DNA of 13,625 nucleotides from CAJBLF01 sp964495905 (GTDB lineage: Bacteria; Patescibacteriota; Gracilibacteria; Absconditabacterales; Absconditicoccaceae). The translations under genes and the position numbers were made by a program. Each line of letters opens with the position of its first letter. Position 1 is the stretch's first letter. The stretch covers positions 1-13,625 of the forward strand of contig CAZBWN010000030.1 in the NCBI GenBank assembly GCA_964495905.1, read 5' to 3'. Below are positions 1 through 9,299 of the stretch, one piece after another. A model generated the notes under the pieces. It was not told the DNA's origin and did no database searches. It saw nothing but the letters and a program-made list of their open reading frames with translations.

Positions 1-3000
1 ATAGTATATTGTTTTCCATTGGGAGCCGTATACGTTTGCGGAGTGAAGCTTGTATCTACCTGATGGCTTCGCATAGCTTGCGGGATATTATTACTATCAA
101 TGAAATTGCGGAGCTCGCTGATGGATGCAAAATATTTTTTTACAGTAAATTCGGATGAAGTATATCCTTGGCTGCCTGATTGGATACTATATACTTTTCC
201 ATTGGGAGCGATATGCTTGATTGGATTGGTATTGGTAAACATCAATGAAGAAATACCATACATATTGATATGACAATCTCCAGGATTTTTGGAATCGATG
301 TATCTAGCAAGTGAATCACGATTTGCAAAGTGAGTGACCACTTTAAATATAGGTGAAGTATAGGTCATTGTTGTACTATCATAATTTACCGGATATTCTT
401 TACAGTTGGGAGCGATATGAGCACCTGTATTTATAGGCGCATTGCCTCCGATTGCTGTACTGATGAGATTTTGCAGATATTGGAGATTACAATCGTTGGT
501 GAAATCGATCTGGTCAGCGAGCATGCTTTGCATGGTATATAAGAAAATATCAAATTTGTTTGCATCTCATGTATAATTTTGCACCAAACTATCGAAGATA
601 GATTGGATAGTCGCTGTATCACCACTAGATAATGTACATCCGCTGCCTCGTATTTTAGTAGTCACTCTAAATGGTATCGCTCTGTTTGCTATAGTGAGTA
701 CAGAAGAAACTGTTGTATTATAAAGATCGCTTGATTTAAGGCTGATAGAGAGAGCATCACCGTTTTGTACAAAAGTGCCCGTACCGATATTGCTTCCATT
801 TTTGGAGAGAGTCCCACTAGCACTGACCGTAGCCCAAAGCATCAGACCAGGTTTTATACCTGTAAGGATGATCTGATTTGAATCATATTGTGTCGTCAGA
901 TTAGCATTGTTTTTACCGGTAAAATTTCGATTATAAATATTATTTATGAGAGTGAGATATCCGGTATTGGTTCGAAGAGAGTAGTTACCATCTCTATCTT
1001 TCGCTCTCATCCTCAGATAATATGTACTGCTGGTTTGGTTCAATCCTGTATTTGGTGATCCTAGAGTTCATGTACTATTTGCTATGAATCACGTATTTAC
1101 GATACTTATGAAGTTAATGTCATTTGCGATTTCATATGCATATCCTTCCAGTCCCGATCCCGTATCAGTACTTGCATTCCATGCAAAACTGACAAAGAAC
1201 AATGCTTCACCGCTGAGTGGATACGTAAGTACAGGCGTAGTTGGCGGAGTAGAATCTGATCATTTAGTTGTGAGAGTGAACATACCTGTTCCTAGACCGA
1301 TAGTCACATATCAAGTGACGAGTTGTACGAATCATGAACTGCTTTTTGCTAACGCTTTTACTTGATTTCCATTATATACAAGCAATCATACTGTTCATGA
1401 ACGTAGCAATGTTGTTCCAGAATAGATTTCCAATCGTCATGAAGTGGCGATAGGATCAAAATTCAGTGATGCGAAAACACCTGTTTCAAGCCCTGCAACG
1501 GTTGTTGTACTGTCTATAAAAGTATTGAATGGCATGCTTGTAAAATTAGTGAAAGCGAATGATCCGGTAGTAGGTGTTTGGATAGGTCATCTTGTCGTCA
1601 CAGTAAATCATGTAGTGACTGATCAGAGAGTTATCGTACCTGTTATCGTTTGATTGTATCCTGTTTGTGTGAGGAGAGTTATCTGTAGCATATCTCCATT
1701 GTTTACTATTCAGGTGAATCATACATTACGTCAGCTGATAGTAAGATATCCAGATGTTGTAGCAGGGACAAAAGTAAGTAAAGCAGCTACAGGAATGTTG
1801 AGTACTCCCGCAGTATATATATTAGTAGTATACCAGGTATTCAATTGTGCCGTTCCGCTTCCTATGAAATTAACGACTTCTGGTGTCGTATCTCGAATAG
1901 CGAATATTTCAGCGATATATTTAGTAGCATCATATTGTGATGGAATTTGCACAAGCACATCACCCATATCATATCTGACAGGAATTTTCTGTTTATACAT
2001 ATTCAAACCGAATGCATAATTGACATAGGTATTGTATGGTGATTCAAACAGAGTGATTCCTGTATGGGCACAGGTTCCATCAAGGAGCGTAAATGAATTC
2101 CCAGAAAGTATGGGATTGGTAGCATAGATACAGGACATCGTAGTGGTTCCTGTACTTAGTATCCCACCATAAGGGAAAAGACCGGATGCACCTGGAGATA
2201 AATACGTATCGTTACTATTTGTTCCATCCAAATTTCCTCATAAGTTATCAAACATCTTCAGATCTCCGTAAAATTTATTTCCTAGCGAACTATATAATGT
2301 TTTGATACCTACACCATTATTGTAGATTCTGACATCATTGAGCACATTCCCGGAAGCGTTTTTGAAATATATACCTGCAGTGCTATTATTGTAGATAGCA
2401 GCTCTATTGAGGACATTCTCTTTTGTAGTGAAATCTCAGAATATTCAGATATCATTGTTGTATGCTTGGAAGTTGTTCATAGTATTTCTGTTCGATCCAT
2501 TGGCAAACCGGATTCCATATAAGCCATTGTTATAGGTCTGGGTATTGTTGATGACATTATAATTGGAAGCATAGTAGAGATAGATACCCGCAATACCATT
2601 GTTGAACGATTGGGTATTGATGACAGTAGTATGATGCGAACCTAGTCCAAGATAGATTCCATATAAGGAAGCATTATACACTTGAGCATTATTTATAGTA
2701 GTATTGTTGGTAGTTCAATCAAAATTTATCGCCATCTGTGCTTTGGGAGAAGAAAGCATTGAACTGAAATAGAACCCATCGATTTTTACGCCATCTATGA
2801 TGAGATTGCGTTTATTGTTTGCATACAGCATACCAGACATACCCAATATATTTGATTTGGTGAATCTCGTATCTTTGTTTCCTATAAGTGCGATACAGTT
2901 TCCATTGAAGACAAACCCATTTCCCAATCAACCGATTGAAGATCTATATTCACCGCCGGTAAGGATGTATATTGTATGGTCTTGAAAATTATATGTGGAT

Positions 3001-4478
3001 GAAAAAGTTCCTGGATTGAGATATGCTATCTGAAAAGCAGAAAGTGAACATCAGTTGGTCTGCCAGTTTTGAGTGAATGTGGATTCCAATCAAAAATATT
3101 GATTGACCAATAATTGTTGGATTGCAGGCAAAGTGGAATCAGGTTCAGTGATATATCTTGTAGTAGTATAATCAGCTCAATTTCATCAGTATTCAAAAAA
3201 CTCATACGCTGATAAAAAACCGATAGGAGCGATTTGTTTTAGGATATTCCCTCCAAAAATATATCTGATGGGTTTTTTATTCTGATTGAATGAAGTTTGT
3301 ATCCCTCTCAATAACGATCGATTGGTTCAATTTAGAAGATATTGTCCGCTTCCATTTTGTGGATTGGTGAATCGTTCATAATTCAAAGGAGTTGATCACG
3401 TATCTATTTGTCCAGCTGTTCGTGAAGCGACGGGAGGATTTGCATCACCCGTGATTGATCAATTAGCGATATCTGTAGTGTTACCAAAAAATTTCACCAA
3501 TCAATATCAGGTGAAATATCCTGATGGGAACATATTTAATCCCGTATCGTTGTTGTAGAAATACGTATTGTTAAAGGTGACATCAAAAGAATATAATCAG
3601 AGATTATTATTATAGAATAAAGAATTATTTATTCCTCATTGTACAAGGTGCGGAAACCATCATCATATCCCCTCTACTCAAGTGGTATTATTAAATACCT
3701 GTGAATTATTTAATAAAAGGGTGATTGCTTGGATACCTACAGCATTGTTATATATCAAAGAATTATTTACATTAAAATAGAATCATAAGACTCATAAAGC
3801 ATTATCATAGATTTTTGAATTATTTATCAGATTATTAGTAGATACTATTATTGATCCGTAAGAGATGATACCTCATCCCACGGTATTAGATATATCGGTA
3901 TCATTGATGATGACATTTGTTGTATCACTGATATTTATTCAAGTATAAGCTCAATTTCAATCTATTTTTATATTATCTATGATTATTTTATCTTTATTCG
4001 TTGCATCAATAATCGATGCTATACTGCTACTTGCTGGTTTTATAGATACATCACCTTTACCGATAAGAGCAGAACATGAATCCATGACTATAGGAGCAGC
4101 AAGAGTATAGGTTCCTGGATTGAGGATATATATAGTATTGGCTGATCATACAAATCAAGCAAAACTAGGCGAAAGCGTTTGTACGGAAGTAGGTATGCAG
4201 CTTCCTGTCCATAGTCTTGTATATGCAGTAGAACCGGGTGTTCCATCTCCAAAAAGTGAATACATGATATTAGCATTGCTAGGGTTTTGATCCCAAAAAT
4301 CTGAATTCAAAAATCATCACCATTGCCAGCTTGCAGAAGCTTGACTCAGAATATTAGATGCACCCCAAAGCATTCCGATAATCGCTAATGCAACAACTAC
4401 AAAAGCATGATGAATATTCTTATTGAAATGTTCAAGGAGTCATTCGGGATGTCTGAGGTGTTGAAATGGTGACTTCAT
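1..4478 (-). CDS. Large cell-surface protein with two beta-helix regions, Ig-like and FN3 domains and C-terminal APNGK repeats (partial, 3' end outside window)
   Basis: Read with TGA as Gly, one frame stays open from ATG at 4478 to the left edge (1492 full codons, more than 40 TGA codons, no TAA or TAG). An N-terminal membrane segment (about residues 25-45, AFVVVALAIIGMLWGA) suggests export. Two Asn-rich regions (about 115-315 and 480-745) have short repeats such as YNNGLYGIRF and INN, typical of right-handed parallel beta-helix proteins (pectate lyase/NosD fold). An Ig-like module near 890-950 ends in GFTVTTRG. An FN3-like domain lies near 1080-1175, a second Ig-like module near 1180-1278, then a Cys-bearing helical segment. 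From about 1353 come PNCKEY, NPGDCHI and APNGK repeats, shared with the gene at 4667-7399; by that comparison about 40 residues are missing. No Shine-Dalgarno precedes the start (TTTGAGTTATG). An adhesin or glycan-binding surface protein is likely; no catalytic residues were identified. Confidence 0.85.
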
Positions 4479-4488
4479 AACTCAAATG

Positions 4489-4516
4489 TTAAATGCTAAA
4501 TATTAAATGCTAAGTT
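4489..4516. repeat. Short AT-rich tandem repeat (2 x 14 bp)
   Basis: Two adjacent 14-bp units, TTAAATGCTAAATA and TTAAATGCTAAGTT, lie just upstream of the minus-strand gene starting at 4478. They are followed by more TTCTAAATT-type sequence on both sides of the neighbouring hairpin element. They may only be low-complexity drift, and no promoter was recognised within them. Confidence 0.6.
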
Positions 4517-4628
4517 CTAAATTATTTGTCATTGCGAATCCGCCTTAGCGGACGAAGCAATCTTAGTTTTTTTTTAGATTGCTTCGTCATTTCATTCCTC
4601 GCAATGACCTATAAATTCTAAATTATTT
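4515..4628. repeat. REP/MITE-like hairpin element flanked by 13-bp direct repeats
   Basis: The core at 4528-4608 begins GTCATTGCGA and ends TCGCAATGAC, a perfect 10-bp inverted repeat. Inside it a 13-bp inverted repeat, GACGAAGCAATCT (4551-4563) and AGATTGCTTCGTC (4576-4588), closes on a 12-base T-rich loop. A small side hairpin TCCGC/GCGGA (4539-4552) sits in the left arm. The same 13 bases, TTCTAAATTATTT, flank the core directly at 4515-4527 and 4616-4628. The layout resembles a palindromic mobile repeat with a target duplication. Many CPR and other bacterial genomes carry intergenic repeats that start GTCATTGCGA. It lies between two same-strand genes; a role in transcription or mRNA ends is possible. 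Confidence 0.75.
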
Positions 4629-4666
4629 TTTTGTTTCTGAATTCTACATTCTAAATTCTGAATTAA

Positions 4667-7399
4667 TTAATATCTGCTTGGATTGTTCACATCTATAAGT
4701 CTCTTGATCTCAGAAAGCGTTGGATAGTATCTTACTCTCATGAGTTTGTAGGACATATATCATCTGTCAGTCTTGTAGATCTTATACTCTTTTCCGTTTG
4801 GCGCTGCATACGTAATCGGAGTGAATGCAGTATCTACGGTATGTGTCCGGATATCTTTTGCAGGATTTTTTAGATCGACATACATATTGATGCTTGAGAG
4901 AGAGTCGAAATATCTCGGACTAGTTAGCTCTATTGCAGAATATCAACCATACTGTCCTACATAGTGATAGATCTTTCCATTGGGAGCTGTATGTTTCATA
5001 GGATTAGAAGTATCATTTGTTCGGAAATTATTCAAGTAAGTATTGATATGACAATCTCATGGGTTGTAATAATCAAGATGTCTGATCAATGATTCACGAT
5101 TGATAAAGAAATATCTATTCTTCATCTCAGGAGCATAATACGCTTTTTGAACGATATCATATCCGATGCTATATTCTTTGCAGTTTGGCGTGATATGATT
5201 ACTGGTATTGATACCTCATTGGGATCCAAGATCATCTTCAATCAATGAAAGGAGATATTCTAGCGTACAGCTCTTACTGAGTTGTGCTTCATCTTTTACC
5301 ATGCTTTGGAAGGTATTCAAAAAATCAGAGAGCTTAGATATGTTATTGTTATATTGTGATTTTAGATTTTGATACATATTCTGGACCACAAGTTTTTCTG
5401 CTGCACTCAAGATGCAACTACTCTTCTTGGTAGTCAAAGAGAATGTTCATGTAAGTCCGAGAACACGTATTTCTGAACTTACGGTAGTATCATAGGTATT
5501 GCTAGAATTCATTTCTATATAGAGTGTATCATTTGAAGTTACGATACCTGTAGTTCAGTTACCACCTGTAGCGTTGTTGATGAAGAGCATTCCTTTTGAA
5601 ATATTTATCAATGTAGGTCACGTGAGTCCAAGAATATAGATAGGATCGGATCTATAGATTTTATCAAGATCAAGATTTCTCAACCAGAGGATAGGAGTTA
5701 CGATCATCACACCCGTTCCTCAAGCACAATATTGTGTTGAAGCGGTAAAGCTGATAGGAGCAGAGGATGATGACATCCCTACATTATCTATGGCTAATAT
5801 TCTCATATAATACGTTCCCAAAGGAAGCAATGAAACGTTGAGACTGATGCCAGTGATAGTATTTGAAACTACTCAGCTCAACATAAGTCCTGTAGCCATC
5901 CCATTATTATTATAGACTTCATATTTATAATTTGCGAGGCCGGCACCGCTATCAGTAGAAGCAGTTCGTGTCACGATAAGAGGTGAAGACGGACACATAT
6001 TGGTTCATGTGATAGGTGTGATAAGAGATGGAGTGGTAGGAGGTAGGGTATCTACATATACTCTCTTGATAGCATCAATATAGGTACAAAGCACCATTCC
6101 TGATCATCCTCCTGTACTATAGGTGCTTCAGAAATAATTCCATCCATTAGTAGTGAGAAGGGTGACAGGTGCAGTAGCATAATTGAAGATTCCTGTGCCT
6201 GCATAATCGCCTGAAAGAGGATTTTCAATGAAATCGCCAGAGACATAAAAGTGTGCAGGTTCAGTAGCTCCCAATTGAAGCATGATACCAGTTTTATTTG
6301 TGAAGTATGTTCCGAGCGACTGATTGAGGACAGTGCTTCCAAAAGATGATGCAAAAGTGATTTCTCCTTGAAAGTTTGGATTACATGTTCCTGTAAGGGG
6401 AGGGGTGGGTATCGATATATCTCATACATGAAATGCTATTTGATTTCAACATTGAGGTCAGCTATACTGCGAATTAATTACGCTACATGTTGCTATATAA
6501 TCTCCCGTAACCAGATCACCTCCTGTCAATCGGGTATTTAATCATCAATTATTTAATTGTAAATCTTGGATGATAGGTGATGTTCCTCAAGAAAGGAAAA
6601 TATTTAAGATATATCAGCTTACATTAGTTCATCCACACGTAAAAGTCATGCCACTGCCTTGTGGGATAACGATAGGTGAAAGAGAAGGTGAAGAAGTAAA
6701 ACTTTGACACCATGGTACATTCATGCTGAGTTCTGCAATACCTCAATTGGTATCAAACATAAATCCTGCATGCACTCATCAAGTATTAATGATTAAAGTA
6801 TGATCCAAAACGGGTCAACCAATCTGGTTGTTGATAAAATCATACGTGATTCAAGCTATTATCCTAAATCCTGTCTGAGAACCCAGAGTATGATCAATCT
6901 GTCCGAAAACATCATTAGCATTAGCTATAAATGATCAAGTCACTGTAGTACAATTGCTATAAAATCAATTGGTGACTGTCATATTGCTATATCCTGTTGC
7001 AAGTGAAGATGCTTGTAAGGTCTGGAGATTGACTTGATCTAAAGGCCGGATTCTTCGCCCTCTTTGATTGTTATAATAGATTCCTCTGAGATGTGATGTA
7101 CATGCAATCGCTTGTGCTCCACCATTGATAGTGATATATGTGGGAGCAACAACTTCAGGAGTTTGTCGGAAGATGATACCTACGAAGTTATTCCCTCCAA
7201 ACCTAAAATAGGTATTGGAATAATATCATGCATTGAACCATCCAGAAAATATTGTAGGAAGATCATTTTCAAAGGGGATATTCTCCGCATAGAGAAGTTT
7301 GAAGCTCACAGCAAACACTCCCATAAACAAGAGTATTCAGAAAAGAATCTTACCTAGACTAGGCATTTTACGATAGTGATGAGTGATTGTTTTGATCAT
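4667..7399 (-). CDS. Secreted multidomain surface protein with FN3-like, Ig-like and C-terminal APNGK-repeat module
   Basis: The frame is open from ATG at 7399 to TAA at 4667 (910 aa) with about 29 TGA codons read as Gly. A signal peptide with hydrophobic core at residues 17-37 ends near LLYA-EN, so the protein is exported. Residues 40-440 are beta-rich, Gly/Asn/Thr-rich and unassigned. An FN3-like domain lies near 449-549 (starting PPTTPSL, with AIDNVG near its end). An Ig-like module near 580-653 ends FSLTTKKSSC. The segment 656-727 looks helical (CILSAAEKL to CTLEYLLSLI). Residues 728-910 hold PNCKEY, NPGDCHI and two APNGK repeats, ending NNPSRY. The last 250 residues match the C-terminus of the neighbouring gene at 1-4478 block by block, so the two are paralogous at that end. 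ATG at 7366 in the same frame is an alternative start. An adhesion or attachment role is inferred; no enzymatic motif was seen. Confidence 0.87.
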
Positions 7400-7436
7400 T
7401 ATGATGGTTCAAACAGTAAAGACTTAATACATTACT

Positions 7437-7464
7437 ATTATACCCTCGCTATATAAATAATCAA
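7437..7464 (-). promoter_or_regulatory. Probable sigma-70-type promoter for the surface protein gene at 4667-7399
   Basis: On the minus strand TTGATT (7459-7464) is followed after 16 bases by a perfect TATAAT (7437-7442), about 38 bases before the ATG at 7399. The -35 box shares bases with the T-tract of the terminator of the upstream minus-strand operon, so one transcription unit ends where the next begins. Confidence 0.7.
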
Positions 7465-7505
7465 AAAAACACTGCCTTTGCTCCTATATTAGGTTGACAG
7501 TGTTT
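7463..7505 (-). terminator. Rho-independent terminator of the MurL operon
   Basis: On the minus strand AAACACTGTC (7505-7496) pairs with GGCAGTGTTT (7476-7467) as a 10-bp stem with one G-T pair and a 19-base loop, running into a T-tract. It lies 22 bases after the TAA of the small gene at 7527-7769 and is correctly oriented to end that operon. Confidence 0.75.
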
Positions 7506-7526
7506 GTAAAATATATTTAATAGATA

Positions 7527-7769
7527 TTAGGATTCGATTACTGGCTTATTATAGCTTCTGAAGAGATCTAATATGGTTTTTTTATGTTCTTCCGAACATT
7601 TTTGTTGTTCTTTGCATATATTTGAACAGTGTTCATTTATTTTTTTATGAGAAAAGAAGACACGAGCATTCTTTGGATCTGGATTGAGTACTGCTTCCAA
7701 AATAGGATTCCCTTGGATAATCCCGCCAGGACAGAGAGGTTCTCTTGGGTCTCTTTTCGATTTTTCCAT
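7527..7769 (-). CDS. Small Cys-containing protein of unknown function, downstream of MurL
   Basis: This 80-aa frame starts with ATG 11 bases after the MurL stop codon and ends at TAA just before a good terminator, so it is very likely the last gene of the MurL transcript. The protein is hydrophilic with no membrane segment. Four cysteines (13, 48, 52 and 58) and histidines 47 and 62 could bind a metal: the spacing H-C-x3-C-x5-C sits in a predicted helical stretch (EHCSNICKEQQKCSEEH). The first half contains LCPGGIIQGNP. No family was recognised. It has no TGA codon among its three glycines. Reality as a gene rests on spacing, the TAA stop and the terminator; function is open, though operon position links it to cell-wall precursor synthesis. 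Confidence 0.7.
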   Translation of the reverse strand: MEKSKRDPREPLCPGGIIQGNPILEAVLNPDPKNARVFFSHKKINEHCSNICKEQQKCSEEHKKTILDLFRSYNKPVIES

Positions 7770-7780
7770 AGTGATATGTT

Positions 7781-9136
7781 TTATGCAGATAAAACAGATT
7801 GGAATTTTTTTGGAATGTTAGTTTCTTCGGTATACAAAGTCAAAAGTTTTTTTTCAAGAATTTGGATATCGTTCGTAGATAATTTTGGGAGCACCTCGTT
7901 TTTGAAAAGTTCCATGATCGGAGGAATCTGTAAATTTTTTTCAATTTTTTTATAATATAAATACATCCCATAGATGACTTCTTCATTGGTTCCTACACAT
8001 TCAAACGGTTTGATTCCATCGATACCGAGAAGCTCCTTATAGAGCTGTATCAATCCGCTATTGTCATATAATTCCTGACCAAAGATTTTTTGGGTATCTG
8101 CATCGCTGAGAAAGGGTCTCAAGGTCGTATAGACAAAAGCGCATTTTGGACAAATGCAACATCGACGATTGTCGGTCGTTTTATTGCTTTCTATGATTTT
8201 GAAATTATTGTTGCAGCTGCTGAAGACATCAAAATATTGCGGATACTGCGCAAAAAATTTTGCTATTTTGATTTCATACATCCCTCTCAGCAAGCTGAAA
8301 TATTCCACATCCGGAGAAAGATAATTTTTGATATAATGATTGAAATCAGATTCAAACTGATAGCTTTTGCTTCGCTGATGATTGATTTCTATCTCATCCA
8401 AAAAGGTATTACCCTCATTGGCGCTTTTTTCATTGGACATGACGATGGAAGTGTAGTCATAGAGATATGCGGAAGTTGTAAGGACAAAAGCTATGATACC
8501 GCTGATAGGTACATGACCATTATAATATCCTTGCTGATTCATTTCAAAAAGTTTGGGATCCATATATCTCTTCATAAGCAATCTTGGAACTCAAACCGTA
8601 TCACCGACTACCTTATGGAGATAATAGTCCTTGCCAAATGTAGAGGTGTAAAAAGGTATGTTCATCTGTTTGATAAGCTCTATGCTGACAAGGCTATCTT
8701 TACCTCATCCAAGCGCAACCATAGTCATAGCTGATGATGATGAAAACAGTGTGTGAGGCGTTTCTTTTTCTCAGTTAATAAAATTCATGAGGTTATGAGG
8801 AGAAAGTTTGTTGGTATAGAAAAATTCTCCTAGTCATTGCATATAAAATATGTTCCAAAATTTCTGTTGATCTGGATTAAGCTTACCGCTTTCTATCACC
8901 AGATTTTCGGTAGGATAGAGCTTATAATAGCTAATCCCTACAGCCAAAGAGAAGTGGAAGAGGAGAGTATTGATTACCTCATGATCTATATTTTTTATAG
9001 GCTGGAATCCAGGACAAGCGAAATCGATAGTTTCCGTAAAATCAATTTCATGATCAAAGGAATAGGAAAAAGACGCTTTGAGTGTTGTGTAGTCAAAGTC
9101 ATATCAAGTGAAATAGAAGGTCTTGAAAGCTTTCAT
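7781..9136 (-). CDS. murL: Probable UDP-N-acetyl-alpha-D-muramoyl-L-alanyl-L-glutamate epimerase (MurL)
   Basis: The family inverts the terminal L-Glu of UDP-MurNAc-L-Ala-L-Glu to D-Glu in the cytoplasm, an ATP-dependent step that replaces glutamate racemase. The frame is open from ATG at 9136 to TAA at 7781 (451 aa, the usual family size) with five TGA codons read as Gly. Visible family features are ALGGGKDSL (about residues 141-149, with TGA encoding one Gly of this nucleotide-binding loop), GHVPISG (about 207-213), YEIKIAKFFAQYPQYFDVFSSC (about 287-308, interrupted here only by my reading), CPKCAFV (about 329-335) and KPFECVGT (about 376-383). These Cys-rich motifs are what I associate with MurL. 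The gene diverges from a MurD-type ligase at 9300, its expected partner. The start fits the family N-terminus (FTGYDFDY); the frame is open further upstream, so the exact start is uncertain. No Shine-Dalgarno is seen. Confidence 0.85.
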
Positions 9137-9169
9137 TTCATATGCTAGAAAAATAAATTGTCTGTAGGT

Positions 9170-9197
9170 ATCATAGATATCAAGGCAAAAAAATCAA
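9170..9197 (-). promoter_or_regulatory. Probable promoter of the MurL operon
   Basis: On the minus strand TTGATT (9192-9197) and TATGAT (9170-9175) are separated by 16 bases, 33 bases before the chosen ATG at 9136. This supports a start at or near 9136 rather than further upstream in the open frame. Confidence 0.6.
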
Positions 9198-9236
9198 GGT
9201 ATATGTGGCGATTCGCTAGTAGACTATTTTTATTTA

Positions 9237-9264
9237 TTGCATTTTATGGGGAAAAAGCTATGCT
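9237..9264 (+). promoter_or_regulatory. Probable promoter of the MurD gene
   Basis: TTGCAT (9237-9242) and TATGCT (9259-9264) lie 16 bases apart, 35 bases before the ATG at 9300. Together with the minus-strand promoter at 9170-9197 it forms a back-to-back divergent pair whose -35 boxes are about 40 bases apart. Between the -10 box and the start codon are two small inverted repeats, AAGAC/GTCTT (9266-9281) and TATATC/GATATA (9281-9300), which might act in regulation. Confidence 0.5.
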
Positions 9265-9299
9265 CAAGACATATACGTCTTATATCTTAACGGTGATAT

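Noticed and set aside
1084..2019. Plus-strand open frames of 69-121 aa opposite the large surface gene
   Set aside because: They are antisense to a frame that is continuous over 4.4 kb, have no domain-like features, and arise because the coding strand lacks certain triplets.
2250..2930. Possible CRISPR or tandem DNA repeat in the Asn-rich region
   Set aside because: The periodicity is in the protein (beta-helix coils of about 20-30 residues) and the DNA units are not near-identical or evenly spaced.
4528..4608. Hairpin between the surface genes as a plain terminator
   Set aside because: On the minus strand no T-tract follows the stem; the T/A-run is in the loop, so a repeat element explains it better.
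6052..6429. Minus-strand 125-aa frame inside the 910-aa gene
   Set aside because: It is one base out of register with the true frame, which gives a coherent Ig/FN3-type protein here when TGA is read as Gly.
1..7399. Reading the surface genes as decayed pseudogenes full of stop codons
   Set aside because: Only TGA interrupts them, never TAA or TAG over thousands of bases, and the TGA sites behave as glycine.
8090..8734. Plus-strand 214-aa frame opposite MurL
   Set aside because: It lies antisense to clear MurL motifs (CPKCAFV, LGGGKDS) and has no recognisable feature of its own.
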